Origin: Chlamydiales bacterium
GTDB taxonomy: Bacteria > Chlamydiota > Chlamydiia > Chlamydiales > JAAKFR01
Assembly: GCA_024233495.1 (NCBI GenBank)
Contig: JACKPM010000009.1
Coordinates: 1-41,041 of the forward strand
DNA: 41,041 bases
Reading direction: 5' to 3'
Shown: positions 16,193-24,207 of the stretch, piece by piece
How the letters are laid out: each line of letters opens with the position of its first letter
How positions within the stretch are numbered: the stretch's first letter is position 1
Position numbers and translations under genes: made by a program
Notes under the pieces: generated by a model
Told to the model about the DNA's origin: nothing
Database searches by the model: none
What the model saw: the letters and a program-made list of their open reading frames with translations, nothing else

Positions 16193-16756
16193 TTGCTTAT
16201 GTTGTGTTCTGCACTTTTTGCTGAAACTAAAGATTGTGAATGGATTCGCGATCACTTGGATACAATTCCCGACTTTCCGAAAGAAGGAATCAACTTCCAA
16301 TCAATCTGCCCCCTTTTGCGCAATCCGCAAGCGTTTAAGCGCGTTACAAAAGAGTTTGCAAATCGGTACACAGACCGCAAGCTTGATGCAATTGTAGGTT
16401 TAGAGTCTCGTGGCTTTGTTTTTGGGACTGCTCTTGCTTATGAATTAGATTTACCCTTTGTAATGATACGGAAAAAGGGAAGGTTGCCGAGCAAAGTCGT
16501 TTCAGTGGATTATGCTTTAGAGTATGGTTCAGCAACATTTGAGCTTGAGATTGACAGTTTTGCTGCTGGTTCACGTGTGTTGATTATTGATGATTTGATG
16601 GCGACAGGTGGCACGGCACAAGCGGCGTGTGATTTAGTTGAGATGATTGGCTCAGTGGTGGATGAAGTTGCGGTTGTAGTAGAGCTCCACGGGCTAAACG
16701 GCCGCACCAAAGTCAAGCCTCCTGTCTATTCCCTCATCTCTTTTGACGTGTATTGA
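16193..16756 (+). CDS. apt: Adenine phosphoribosyltransferase with signal-peptide-like N-terminus
   Basis: Catalyses adenine + PRPP to AMP + PPi. The ~175-residue core matches APRT: IRDHLDTIPDFPKEGINF, VGLESRGFVFGTALA, IRKKGRLPSK and the PRPP loop VLIIDDLMATGGTA. Before the point where E. coli Apt would start there are extra residues LLMLCSALFAETKD. The in-frame codons just upstream (ATA AGA AAC ATT GCC ATT) would extend this to RNIAILLMLCSALFA, a typical signal peptide. An in-frame TAG at 16169-16171 limits the start to ATA 16175, ATT 16184, TTG 16193 or ATG 16199. TTG 16193 is given here as the first conventional start codon. The enzyme is certain. Whether it is exported is uncertain. Confidence 0.88.
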   Translation: MLMLCSALFAETKDCEWIRDHLDTIPDFPKEGINFQSICPLLRNPQAFKRVTKEFANRYTDRKLDAIVGLESRGFVFGTALAYELDLPFVMIRKKGRLPSKVVSVDYALEYGSATFELEIDSFAAGSRVLIIDDLMATGGTAQAACDLVEMIGSVVDEVAVVVELHGLNGRTKVKPPVYSLISFDVY

Positions 16757-17112
16757 GCATCTTCAGGCCTTGTTTGGGGATTTTGTCCTTTGCAAATGAG
16801 CACGGTGCGACTTCCGACGAGATCTGGCTTCCGACGAGATCCGTAGTGTCCCCCGACGGAATATGGCAACGACTAGGTATCGAGAAGGTTGCCAACCTTC
16901 CCCCAAAGACCATTTGTCACTACAAATAGGCATCGAGGAAGTTGTCGCCCCCCCCCAAGGATCAGGTTACGCGGCGCGGCCACGCAGTTGGCCGCATCCA
17001 CGGGCTGTTGTGGCCTTAGCACAGTCGCGATAAGCGAGCGCAGACAGTGCAAGTGAGCACGGCAAGCGAGTGCAGCGCGACTGTGCTAGGCCACAATCAG
17101 CCCCCCCCTCTT
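16757..17112. repeat. GC-rich repetitive spacer between convergent genes
   Basis: A 356-base gene-free stretch, visibly more GC-rich than its surroundings. It holds a tandem direct repeat CTTCCGACGAGATC (16811-16824 and 16828-16841). Two diverged copies of a ~33-base unit beginning AGGTATCGAG / AGGCATCGAG and ending in a C run plus AAAG/AAGG lie at 16875-16908 and 16928-16960. There are hairpins GAAGGTT-GCC-AACCTTC (16884-16900) and GCGGCCA-6-TGGCCGC (16976-16995), and a large inverted repeat at 17003-17102 (separate entry). No open reading frame is convincing. It may be a mobile-element relic, an intergenic repeat family or a structured RNA. Confidence 0.7.
17003..17102. repeat. 27-bp near-perfect inverted repeat, ~46-base loop
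   Basis: The left arm 17003-17029 (GGCTGTTGTGGCCTTAGC then ACAGTCGCG) pairs with the right arm 17076-17102, whose reverse complement differs only by one inserted A and one missing T. The loop contains two related AAGCGAG-GCAG units (AAGCGAGCGCAG and AAGCGAGTGCAG). The right arm runs into a run of C just before the stop codon of the minus-strand kinase gene. There is no T tract, so it is not a classical intrinsic terminator. Confidence 0.8.
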
Positions 17113-18876
17113 TTATTCGGGGGGTTGGGTTGTAGGGAGGGTAATAGTGAAGGTAGTCCCCTTGCCCACTTCCGACTCTACTTCGATTTTTCCTTGATGC
17201 TTTTCAATGATCCTTTCCACGATGGAGAGGCCAAGACCTGAGCCACCTAGGCTGCGGCTGTGGCTTTTATCTACAGCAAAAAAACGTTCGAAGATACGGT
17301 CCAGATCTTCAGATGGGATGCCTTGCCCTTTATCTGCTACTGTAATGATAAAATGCTCTTTCCTTTTATCAATTGTCACGATGACGTGTGCAGGAGGCCG
17401 GCTATATTTTGCTGCATTTTCCAACAAGTTGATCAGCGCTTGCATGAAGAGATCACTGTCCAGTTGGAGATAGAAAGGCTCTTCCCCAATTGTTTTGACT
17501 TCAATGTTGGCCGTCCGGTGCACGGAGAGGACTGTGTTGCGTGCTTGGCCGATGAGGTCTTCTATGTCACACTTCCTGAGACGAGAGCGGGGGAGTCCTT
17601 CATCTACTGCCGCTAAAGTGAGGAGGTTCTTCACAAGGGTGTCCATTCTTTGGCAGTTGCTGACGATTTTTGAGGTGATCTCTCTGTTCACTTCTTGAGA
17701 GAGATCTGGGTGGTCGTGCAGGGTTTCAGCAAAACCGCGGATAATGGTGATGGGGGTTTTGAGTTCGTGTGAGGCGTTCGCAATAAAGTCGCGCCCAAGC
17801 TCAACTACTTTGTGCAAGCCGGTTTTATCTTGGAGCACTAGAATTGCTCCTTGCTCCCCTTTTCCTCGTGGCGCAGCGACCGCATCAAAGAACTTTTTCT
17901 GCCCTCTTTTGGGTTTGAGAATGGTGGAAAGAGGCTCTTTTTTTGCTTGCGCTTGGATGATGAGTTGTTCGCACTCAGGTTGATTTGCGAGCTGAAAGCT
18001 AGAGCCGACGAGTTTACTCTCGGGGATGTTCAGAAAGACTTCAGCGGTGTGATTCATGTAACTGACAGTGAGGCTTTCATCGACGGCAACAACACCTTCA
18101 ATGAGTGACTCTAAGATGGCATCTTTCTCGTTTTTCTCCTGTATAAGTGAACTGATTTGCAGTTCAATGCGACTGCTTAGGGAGTTAAGGGTTTCAGCGA
18201 GTTGTCCAAACTCATCTTTTTGTCCGAGACTAGAGCCAAATTCTATGTGAGGGATGTGCTCTTCGATGCCCATTTGGTAGGGGCGGATAGTGCCAAGGAT
18301 TTTGCGCACAGGTGCTGTGAAGTAGTGAATAATGAACCAGACAAGAAAGCTAAAGAGAGAGAGCATGAGAATACCAATCACAAGAAAGGCTATAGTCAGC
18401 TCGTGGGTGAGATCAATGATTTGACCATAGGGAAAGGCGGCGCGCAAAACAAGCTCTTTCCCTTGGAACATAAAGGGAACCGCAACATAGGCCATCTCTT
18501 GTTCAAAGAGGGGAGAGTAGCGCACGCGGTAACCCTCCCCTTTTGCGAGTGCCTCTTCAATCTCTGGATGAGAGAGACGGTGCCCCTCTTCAAACTCACT
18601 CCCTTCAATTTGTTGGTGAGAGTCATAGAGAAATCCTTTTTGCGGCTCAAAAAGGCTGAGGCGGAAAAAGAGGAGGTTTTCGGTTTGGCGTAGCTTGTCT
18701 ACCACTTGATCGATTGAAGGAGCGTTTTTGATGGTGCGGATCACTTTCTCAACGCGGTGCTCTAAGGAGCTAGCCTGAATGCGCTCCATCAAGATGGTCA
18801 CAACTGGATAGAGAAAGATGACAAAAAGCAAAAAGATCAAAAGGAGACTGAAGAAAATTTTCTGTCGAAAGCTCAA
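17113..18876 (-). CDS. PhoR/VicK-type membrane sensor histidine kinase
   Basis: A 587-residue sensor kinase. TM1 is at ~7-30, an extracytoplasmic sensor at ~31-160 and TM2 at ~161-185. A HAMP linker follows (YFTAPVRKILGTI onward), then a PAS domain (~250-350, ILESLIEGVVAVDE). HisKA has its phospho-acceptor H370 in NASHELKTPITIIRG. HATPase carries N487 in LLENAAKYS, VADKGQGIPSEDLD, a double-Phe F box (RIFERFF) and GGSGLGLSIVE. The order TM-sensor-TM-HAMP-PAS-HisKA-HATPase is that of PhoR/VicK. No partner regulator is present in the window. The start is TTG, six bases after the cyclase stop; an in-frame TGA lies just upstream, so no earlier start is possible. It is co-transcribed with the cyclase gene, suggesting linked signalling. 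Confidence 0.94.
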   Translation of the reverse strand: MSFRQKIFFSLLLIFLLFVIFLYPVVTILMERIQASSLEHRVEKVIRTIKNAPSIDQVVDKLRQTENLLFFRLSLFEPQKGFLYDSHQQIEGSEFEEGHRLSHPEIEEALAKGEGYRVRYSPLFEQEMAYVAVPFMFQGKELVLRAAFPYGQIIDLTHELTIAFLVIGILMLSLFSFLVWFIIHYFTAPVRKILGTIRPYQMGIEEHIPHIEFGSSLGQKDEFGQLAETLNSLSSRIELQISSLIQEKNEKDAILESLIEGVVAVDESLTVSYMNHTAEVFLNIPESKLVGSSFQLANQPECEQLIIQAQAKKEPLSTILKPKRGQKKFFDAVAAPRGKGEQGAILVLQDKTGLHKVVELGRDFIANASHELKTPITIIRGFAETLHDHPDLSQEVNREITSKIVSNCQRMDTLVKNLLTLAAVDEGLPRSRLRKCDIEDLIGQARNTVLSVHRTANIEVKTIGEEPFYLQLDSDLFMQALINLLENAAKYSRPPAHVIVTIDKRKEHFIITVADKGQGIPSEDLDRIFERFFAVDKSHSRSLGGSGLGLSIVERIIEKHQGKIEVESEVGKGTTFTITLPTTQPPE

Positions 18877-18882
18877 TGGTAA

Positions 18883-21099
18883 TCACTCTTTTTCCCATTT
18901 AAAGTCGATCACATGGTAGATGCGAAACGGCTCAGAAAAACCTTTTAACATAACTGACGGTAGTGCCTCGACATAAAAAGATTCTTTAACGCCAGGTTCG
19001 TTGAGGGTTTGTTCTGAAATCACGAGCTGTTGCGGCTTTGCCACAGAGCAAAGGCGTGCGGAGATGTTAACGTTTCTTCCGAGCACAGTGTAGTTAAGGC
19101 GGTCAATTGCACCCATGTTTCCAGCGACAACTACCCCTGTGTTGATGCCGATGCCCATCTCTACTCTCTGCTCTCCCCTCTGTTCTCGCTCATCATTCCA
19201 ATTTTTAAGTGCACGCACGATCAAAACCCCTGCTGAGACAGCGCGAAGAGCGTGGTCTTCACACTTTGTGGGAGCACCATAAATCGCCATGATCGCATCC
19301 CCCACGAACTTGTCGATCACCCCTCCCTCCCCTTCGATCACCTGGGTCAACTTGGTCATGCACGAATTGAGCAACTCAATTGTCTTTTGTGGCGACATGT
19401 TTTCAGTCATCTGTGAGAACTTGCGAATATCACTAAAGAGTACCGAGACGATGCGCTCTTCTCCACCTAGATGAATTTGCGACTTCAAAATCTCATTCGC
19501 AACGTCTTTGGAGACCACTTTGTCGAGCACACCCCGAATCTTCTCTTTCTCGCGCAAGCCGGTGACCATCTGCTCAAATGAGTGAGTGAGATCAGCGATT
19601 TCATCTTTCCGTTTTCCAACATCTGGCCACTCAATTTGCTCATATTGCCCTGCAACAATTTGATCTGTTGCCTTTGCAAGGGCAATCACAGGGCGTATTG
19701 TGATCACAAGGGCAACACGCCCCGCAATGAAAAGTAAGATCGCCATGATCACAAGAGAGAGAAGGAAGAGCTGGAAAGAAATCTTCCACGCAAGTTGGTG
19801 CGCTACGTTGGTTGAAAGGCTAGCAATAGAATCTTTTCCATCAAGCTGTGAGAGTTCATAGATACCCACAGCGCCCTCTTCAAACTCAGCGATGTTGGCA
19901 AAGAAAAAGTCTTTGTCTTCATGGGTAAACTGTCCACTCTCCTTAGAAAATATCTCAGATTTTTTGTACGACTCAAGCCTCTTTGCTGAATACCGCTTCC
20001 CCTCACCATCAAAGCCCATGATGAGAGCGCCATTGAGAGTGACAAGCACAGGTTTGTCAGCCCAAACAGCAAATTGCTGTGCAATTTCGTCAATTGGTGT
20101 GCCCAATGTGACAAAAAAACCTCCAAGATCAAGTGTATTTGCTAAGTAAACATGGTGTAAGTTGGGCGCTGAAACATAAAAGTTGCCCTGCCCGATAGGA
20201 GGCGCATATTTCATTGGAGGGTTTGACTCATAGTACTTTACTGGATCAGTCAGTGGCTTTGTAGAAAAAACCTGAGAAGCAAAAATTGCGCTCCCCTCTC
20301 CCTCATCTTTAATACGCGCGATTCCAATCGGAACCCACTTCTTATCGCCAAAAAGTGTGATTCCTTCCACAGAAAGAGGTGTGAGCAAGCGGATCATATC
20401 CATTTTGTAAAGCCACTGTTCAGCACTTTTTTCTCGATTCTCAGGAGTGGCAAATACTTGCTGTGGATCGAAGTGGATGTCTTTCTCTAAGTTTTTTCCT
20501 GCTGCTTTGATCTCTTTGTTGATTTCTGAAAGCTGCTTAAGAGCTTCATCCCACTGAAGTATGGCATAGTAGGTATAATCCCCTTGATTTTGGAAATCTT
20601 TAGGAAGCTCAGCTCCTAGATAAAGCTGCCGCGCGCCATCTTCAGGAGAGCCTGTTAGAAGAGCTATCACTCCCTCTTTGATTTGTGAACTGCGGAGCTG
20701 AAACAGAGGCGCTTCAGAGGGAGTCAAAACAACTGTATCGTTCTCTCTTGTGTCACTAAGCTGCACAAAACCGATTGAAGGATTGAGCTCGGCTAATTTG
20801 GCAGCAGACTCCCACTGCGCTTCCCCTTTCTTACGCAGGTTATGCGCAAACTCACCTGTGTTGTAGACAGTGAACAAAATCGCATTGATATTGGAGCGCA
20901 TGCGCTGGAAAATGTCCTCAACAAGCACCTCTTGGTCACGCACAAGGCGACGGTGCTTCTCAACAATAAGGGAGTGAAGCTGATTTGCAACTTGCTGAAT
21001 GTCGGAAACCACAACAAAAGTGGGAACAATGATGATGACTACAACGTAGCAAACGAAGTAGGTAAGAAGGGCGCCAAACATCTTTGTGCGTAACTTCAT
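18883..21099 (-). CDS. Membrane-bound class III adenylyl cyclase
   Basis: A 738-residue predicted receptor-type cyclase (ATP to cAMP). An N-terminal TM (FGALLTYFVCYVVVIIIVP) is followed by an extracytoplasmic sensor of ~380 residues that resembles a double Cache region. A second TM (FLLSLVIMAILLFIAGRVAL) leads into HAMP (TIRPVIALAKATDQI) and then the catalytic domain from ~545. Metal Asp residues are D557 in LFSDIRKFS and D601 in FVGDAIMAIYG. The base-reading Lys is in DKFVGD with Thr in NYTVLG, fitting ATP. Asn and Arg of GRNVNISAR stabilise the transition state. Upstream in-frame codons reach 21267 but lie inside pepP. ATG 21099 follows GGGAAG and starts MKLRTKMFG, the natural N-terminus. 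It lies in an operon with the downstream sensor kinase. Confidence 0.92.
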   Translation of the reverse strand: MKLRTKMFGALLTYFVCYVVVIIIVPTFVVVSDIQQVANQLHSLIVEKHRRLVRDQEVLVEDIFQRMRSNINAILFTVYNTGEFAHNLRKKGEAQWESAAKLAELNPSIGFVQLSDTRENDTVVLTPSEAPLFQLRSSQIKEGVIALLTGSPEDGARQLYLGAELPKDFQNQGDYTYYAILQWDEALKQLSEINKEIKAAGKNLEKDIHFDPQQVFATPENREKSAEQWLYKMDMIRLLTPLSVEGITLFGDKKWVPIGIARIKDEGEGSAIFASQVFSTKPLTDPVKYYESNPPMKYAPPIGQGNFYVSAPNLHHVYLANTLDLGGFFVTLGTPIDEIAQQFAVWADKPVLVTLNGALIMGFDGEGKRYSAKRLESYKKSEIFSKESGQFTHEDKDFFFANIAEFEEGAVGIYELSQLDGKDSIASLSTNVAHQLAWKISFQLFLLSLVIMAILLFIAGRVALVITIRPVIALAKATDQIVAGQYEQIEWPDVGKRKDEIADLTHSFEQMVTGLREKEKIRGVLDKVVSKDVANEILKSQIHLGGEERIVSVLFSDIRKFSQMTENMSPQKTIELLNSCMTKLTQVIEGEGGVIDKFVGDAIMAIYGAPTKCEDHALRAVSAGVLIVRALKNWNDEREQRGEQRVEMGIGINTGVVVAGNMGAIDRLNYTVLGRNVNISARLCSVAKPQQLVISEQTLNEPGVKESFYVEALPSVMLKGFSEPFRIYHVIDFKWEKE

Positions 21100-21131
21100 A
21101 ACTTCCCATATATATCTATATGAGAAATTAT

Positions 21132-22085
21132 TTAAACGGGAATATTTGTGAGGTTGAGATATCCCTCTTTTGTGATCACCACTGAATCTTCTAAACGAAT
21201 GCCGCCTATGCCTGGAAGATAGATGCCCGGTTCTATTGTAATCACCATCCCCTCTTCCAAAGAGCAATCAGCATCTTTCCCCTTGCTGTGAATGCGAGGA
21301 AACTCGTGCACCTCTAAACCCAAACCGTGTCCTAAAGAGTGCACAAACTCCTTTCCATACCCTTGCTCAGCGATGTAATCACGTGCAGCCAAGTCAAGCT
21401 CTTTGAGCCTGACACCAGGACGACACAGCGCTAACGCCCGTGCTTGCGCCTCCTTCACAATAGCATAGATCTTCTCCACCTTAGGATCTGGATGGCCAAA
21501 GAAAAAGATGCGGGTCATGTCACTGTTGTAATGATCGAGCTTCACGCCAATGTCGATAAGCACTACATCTCCAGATTTGAGAGCTCGATTGGAGGGGTGG
21601 TAGTGTGGCTTAGAGCTGTTCTCACCAAATGCGACAATGGGGGAAAATGCCGCACCAGAACCTCCCTCACGCTTCCAAAAAATCTCAAGCTCAACGACCA
21701 TTTCCTTCTCTGTTACACCCTCTTTGAGGGCATCCAAAATCACGTGGTATCCTTTCAAACCTAGCTGTGAAGCAGCTTTCAACTTCTCAACCTCAGCTGC
21801 ATCCTTATGCGCACGCAACGCTTGTACAGGATTGCTTATGGCAATTGGTTCACACTCTTTTTTCAACTCTTCGTAGCGCGCAAACGTGGTCTTCTGCGCA
21901 TCAAACGCTACCTTCCCAGAAAGCTCTAGCTTCTCTTTCACAGGAACAGGACTTTTCGCTTGCGCTTCTTCTTGATATCGACCATCGACATAGAGCGTTG
22001 CGCCCTCTTTTGTCACCACAAGCTGCCCCAGCGACAATTCAATACCGGTGAGATAGTAGAGATCGATAGGATCCTCAATGAGCAA
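21132..22085 (-). CDS. pepP: Xaa-Pro aminopeptidase (M24 family)
   Basis: A metallopeptidase removing N-terminal residues before proline. The small N-terminal domain (LIEDPIDLYYLTGIELSLGQ) is followed by the pita-bread catalytic domain with all five metal ligands: two Asp in VVLIDIGVKLDHYNSDMTR, His in HSLGHGLGLEVHE, Glu in ITIEPGIYLP and Glu in GGIRLEDSVVI. It corresponds to CT574 and stands next to mutL as in Chlamydia. The first conventional start is TTG 22085, but the frame stays open upstream with family-like residues (IQRIERLKVEHDA before LLIEDP). The true start may therefore be ATT at 22122-22124 or ATA at 22113-22115, overlapping the mutL stop. A GAGGAG lies 11 bases before that ATT. 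Confidence 0.92.
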   Translation of the reverse strand: MLIEDPIDLYYLTGIELSLGQLVVTKEGATLYVDGRYQEEAQAKSPVPVKEKLELSGKVAFDAQKTTFARYEELKKECEPIAISNPVQALRAHKDAAEVEKLKAASQLGLKGYHVILDALKEGVTEKEMVVELEIFWKREGGSGAAFSPIVAFGENSSKPHYHPSNRALKSGDVVLIDIGVKLDHYNSDMTRIFFFGHPDPKVEKIYAIVKEAQARALALCRPGVRLKELDLAARDYIAEQGYGKEFVHSLGHGLGLEVHEFPRIHSKGKDADCSLEEGMVITIEPGIYLPGIGGIRLEDSVVITKEGYLNLTNIPV

Positions 22086-22111
22086 TGCATCATGCTCAAC
22101 TTTTAAACGCT

Positions 22112-23662
22112 CTATCCTTTGAATTTTTTTCCGAGCTCCTCTTTTGTGATCAAAACCGTTGCTTCTTTTTCTAACCCTTTCATCAACAGCTCCTCCATAA
22201 GCCGTTTGCCCTCCTCCACAGAAAAGTTGCTTCTCCTGAGTGATCGCAGAGGTTTTCTCTGCTCCTTTCCTTCAAGCAACTCCAAAATTACACCTTGCAC
22301 CTCTTCTTGCGCAAGGTGCGCAGGAATCGTCTCACACGCATAAGCATTGCCTCCAAATGGGCGAAGTGTAAAGCCACAGTTTTTTAGGAAGGGAAGGCGA
22401 CCTTCAATTTCTGCTTCAGAAAATTCTAACATGATGGGGATTAAAAGTTTTTGCTCATCCACCTCTTCAAGTTTGTCAGCTATTAGAAGCGCTCGTGCAC
22501 GGTTGAGATCAACAACCTCAAGCCCCTCTTCATGTGGCAGCAAAAGAAAACTTCCAGCAACACCCAGAGGGTGGACAATGGGGCGACTGAGTGGAATCTC
22601 AAGCGGCTCTGGTGCGATGAACTCTTCACGCACTTCAAAGAGCGATTCAAAATCCGGTTCAGGAAAATCGAAAGCGACAGGGATAGAAGGTTTTATAACG
22701 GGCCTCACCTGCAGTGCCTTATCTACTCCTTTGCGCACAAAAGCGCCTACTTTCTCCTTTTCTAAAAAGCGCACCTCCCGCTTTTGTGGGTGTACATTGA
22801 CATCAACAAGGTGGCCGGGGAGGTTAAGGTGGAGCGCAAAAAGGGGGTAGCGATGCATCGGTAATCGCGTAGAAAATCCCTCTAAAACCTTTTGGGCAAT
22901 GAAAGGAGAAATCACAAAGCGCCCATTCACAAAGAGATATTGCCCTGTCCTGTTAGGGCGATGCCCTCCAACAAAGCCAAAGAGGAGAAAGGGCGGCTCC
23001 TCGAAATTCACCTCTTTTTCCACAAACTCTTCACCTAAAAGAGTGAGCACTCGCTCTTTTAACGAGCTCTTCTTTTCAACAAAGAGGCGTTCCTCCCCCT
23101 CATTGATCCATTTAAACTGCACATGAGGATGACACAAGGCAAGGTGTACAAGCACCTTATGAATAGAGGCTGTGCACTGCGCAACTCCTTTTTGAAACTT
23201 CTTACGTGCTGGGACGTTATAAAAGAGAGAGCGCACCTCTATTGTAGTGCCACGAGCGCGGCTTTTCTCTTTGACATTGAGTATTTTACCGCCTTCTACC
23301 TCGACAACAGCACCGCTATGGAGCTGCATTTTAGAAATGCTAGCGATTGAAGGCAGCGCTTCCCCACGGAACCCCAGCGTGGAAATGCCTTCTAAGTCTT
23401 CTGATTTTAATATCTTAGAAGTTGCATGCCGCTCCAAAGAGAGAATCAAATCCTCTCGCTCCATTCCTACACCGTCGTCTGAAATACGTATCAGACCAAG
23501 TCCTCCACCAGAAGTTTCGATGCAAATCTCTGATGCTTCAGCATCTATGCTATTTTCAACGAGCTCTTTCACCACAGAAGCGCTGTTTTCAACCACTTCA
23601 CCTGCAGCAATTTGATTTATTGTTAAACTATCTAATACAGAAATGCGGCGTTTATTTGCCAT
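22112..23662 (-). CDS. mutL: DNA mismatch repair protein MutL
   Basis: A 516-residue GHKL ATPase linking MutS recognition to strand processing. The N-terminal ATPase motifs are intact: VKELVENSIDAEA (catalytic E33, N37), SDDGVGM (62-67) and TLGFRGEALPSIAS (~95-108). Next comes the transducer domain with VNVHPQKREVRF. In the C-terminal dimerisation domain the place where endonuclease-type MutLs have DQHA-x2-E reads VVDLNRARALL. This protein therefore lacks the nicking site, like the MutL of MutH-containing bacteria. It corresponds to CT575. The ATG is only 20 bases from the divergent ATG at 23683, with no obvious ribosome site on this side. Confidence 0.96.
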   Translation of the reverse strand: MANKRRISVLDSLTINQIAAGEVVENSASVVKELVENSIDAEASEICIETSGGGLGLIRISDDGVGMEREDLILSLERHATSKILKSEDLEGISTLGFRGEALPSIASISKMQLHSGAVVEVEGGKILNVKEKSRARGTTIEVRSLFYNVPARKKFQKGVAQCTASIHKVLVHLALCHPHVQFKWINEGEERLFVEKKSSLKERVLTLLGEEFVEKEVNFEEPPFLLFGFVGGHRPNRTGQYLFVNGRFVISPFIAQKVLEGFSTRLPMHRYPLFALHLNLPGHLVDVNVHPQKREVRFLEKEKVGAFVRKGVDKALQVRPVIKPSIPVAFDFPEPDFESLFEVREEFIAPEPLEIPLSRPIVHPLGVAGSFLLLPHEEGLEVVDLNRARALLIADKLEEVDEQKLLIPIMLEFSEAEIEGRLPFLKNCGFTLRPFGGNAYACETIPAHLAQEEVQGVILELLEGKEQRKPLRSLRRSNFSVEEGKRLMEELLMKGLEKEATVLITKEELGKKFKG

Positions 23663-23669
23663 AATAATA

Positions 23670-23681
23670 TATAATTATAAT
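23670..23681. promoter_or_regulatory. Compact divergent promoter-like AT tract between mutL and the paralogue cluster
   Basis: Only 20 bases (23663-23682) separate the two divergent ATG codons, and all are A or T. On the plus strand TATAAT occurs at 23670-23675 and again at 23676-23681. On the minus strand TATAAT reads from 23679 to 23674. Neither gene has a Shine-Dalgarno sequence here. If these are the -10 boxes, both transcripts would be leaderless or nearly so. AT-only sequence produces such boxes by chance, so confidence is limited. Confidence 0.35.
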
Positions 23682-23682
23682 T

Positions 23683-24207
23683 ATGGTTGATTCAATTATT
23701 CCAGATCAACGTATGGGAGGCGCGCATCAACCTCTAGCCGCCTTGGTACATGATACTAAAGAGCGGCTCGAGTTGCAAACAAAGATCGACTGCTTCAGTT
23801 TAGTGCATAATGCAGCGCATGCTGCTGTGAAGCAAGCACAAAGGGCAGGACTCATGCACAGCTTCCCCTCATGTATCGATAGCACGCTTGGAGACTACAT
23901 CGACACTCTTTTTAATGCGCTTGCGTTTCTTAAAACAGAATCTCATCTCACGCTCATTGGCAAATCCATCGGGCCACAACAGCTGTCAGAAAAATTAGAC
24001 TTCACTGGACTGTTAACCGCAAACATGAACCTACTTACTCACTCTCTATTTAGGGAGAATTATTTCCATAAACAGCGGTTGCCTTACAAATTTAGTCACT
24101 ATAGAACAAACAATTTTAAAAAACACAAATCCTCTTGCTGCAATACAGCAAGTGGAAAAAGACCTAAGTATACTTGGGTCAAAAAAGGGAGGGGAATAAA
24201 TGGTTGA
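23683..24207 (+). CDS. Short first member of the inserted paralogue family (unknown function)
   Basis: A 174-residue protein. The N-terminus MVDSIIPDQRMGGAHQPLA, followed by a helix TKERLELQTKIDCFSLV, aligns with the openings of the next genes (MVEPIRHQ.. and MVEPIKPTETPQGGA..) and their Leu/Glu/Gln helices. I take it as a short or truncated relative. The last ~55 residues are basic and irregular (HKSSCCNTASGKRPKYTWV). They are encoded by DNA that also forms two hairpins and the ribosome site of the next gene, so this part may be decayed sequence. It overlaps the next start by 8 bases. There is no ribosome site at its own ATG. No signal peptide or TM. Function unknown. Confidence 0.55.
   Translation: MVDSIIPDQRMGGAHQPLAALVHDTKERLELQTKIDCFSLVHNAAHAAVKQAQRAGLMHSFPSCIDSTLGDYIDTLFNALAFLKTESHLTLIGKSIGPQQLSEKLDFTGLLTANMNLLTHSLFRENYFHKQRLPYKFSHYRTNNFKKHKSSCCNTASGKRPKYTWVKKGRGING
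24134..24180 (+). promoter_or_regulatory. Two hairpins just upstream of the second paralogue's ribosome site
   Basis: CTTGCTG-CAATA-CAGCAAG (24134-24152) is followed by the nearly perfect self-complementary 20-mer GACCTAAGTATACTTGGGTC (24161-24180, one G-U pair). Next come six A and the strong ribosome site GGAGGGG. The second hairpin ends 8 bases before that site, so it could affect processing or translation of the mRNA. No T run, so not a terminator on this strand. Confidence 0.45.

Noticed and set aside
17101..17124. C-run/G-run hairpin at the end of the PhoR-like gene as terminator
   Set aside because: It spans the stop codon and has no T tract on the minus strand.
21100..21267. 56-residue N-terminal extension of the adenylyl cyclase
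   Set aside because: It overlaps pepP coding sequence, reads as basic low-complexity sequence, and ATG 21099 gives a natural N-terminus before the first membrane helix.
22112..23662. Missing endonuclease motif in MutL as a sign of decay
   Set aside because: Several functional bacterial MutLs lack it and the ATPase motifs here are intact, so it is recorded only in the gene entry.
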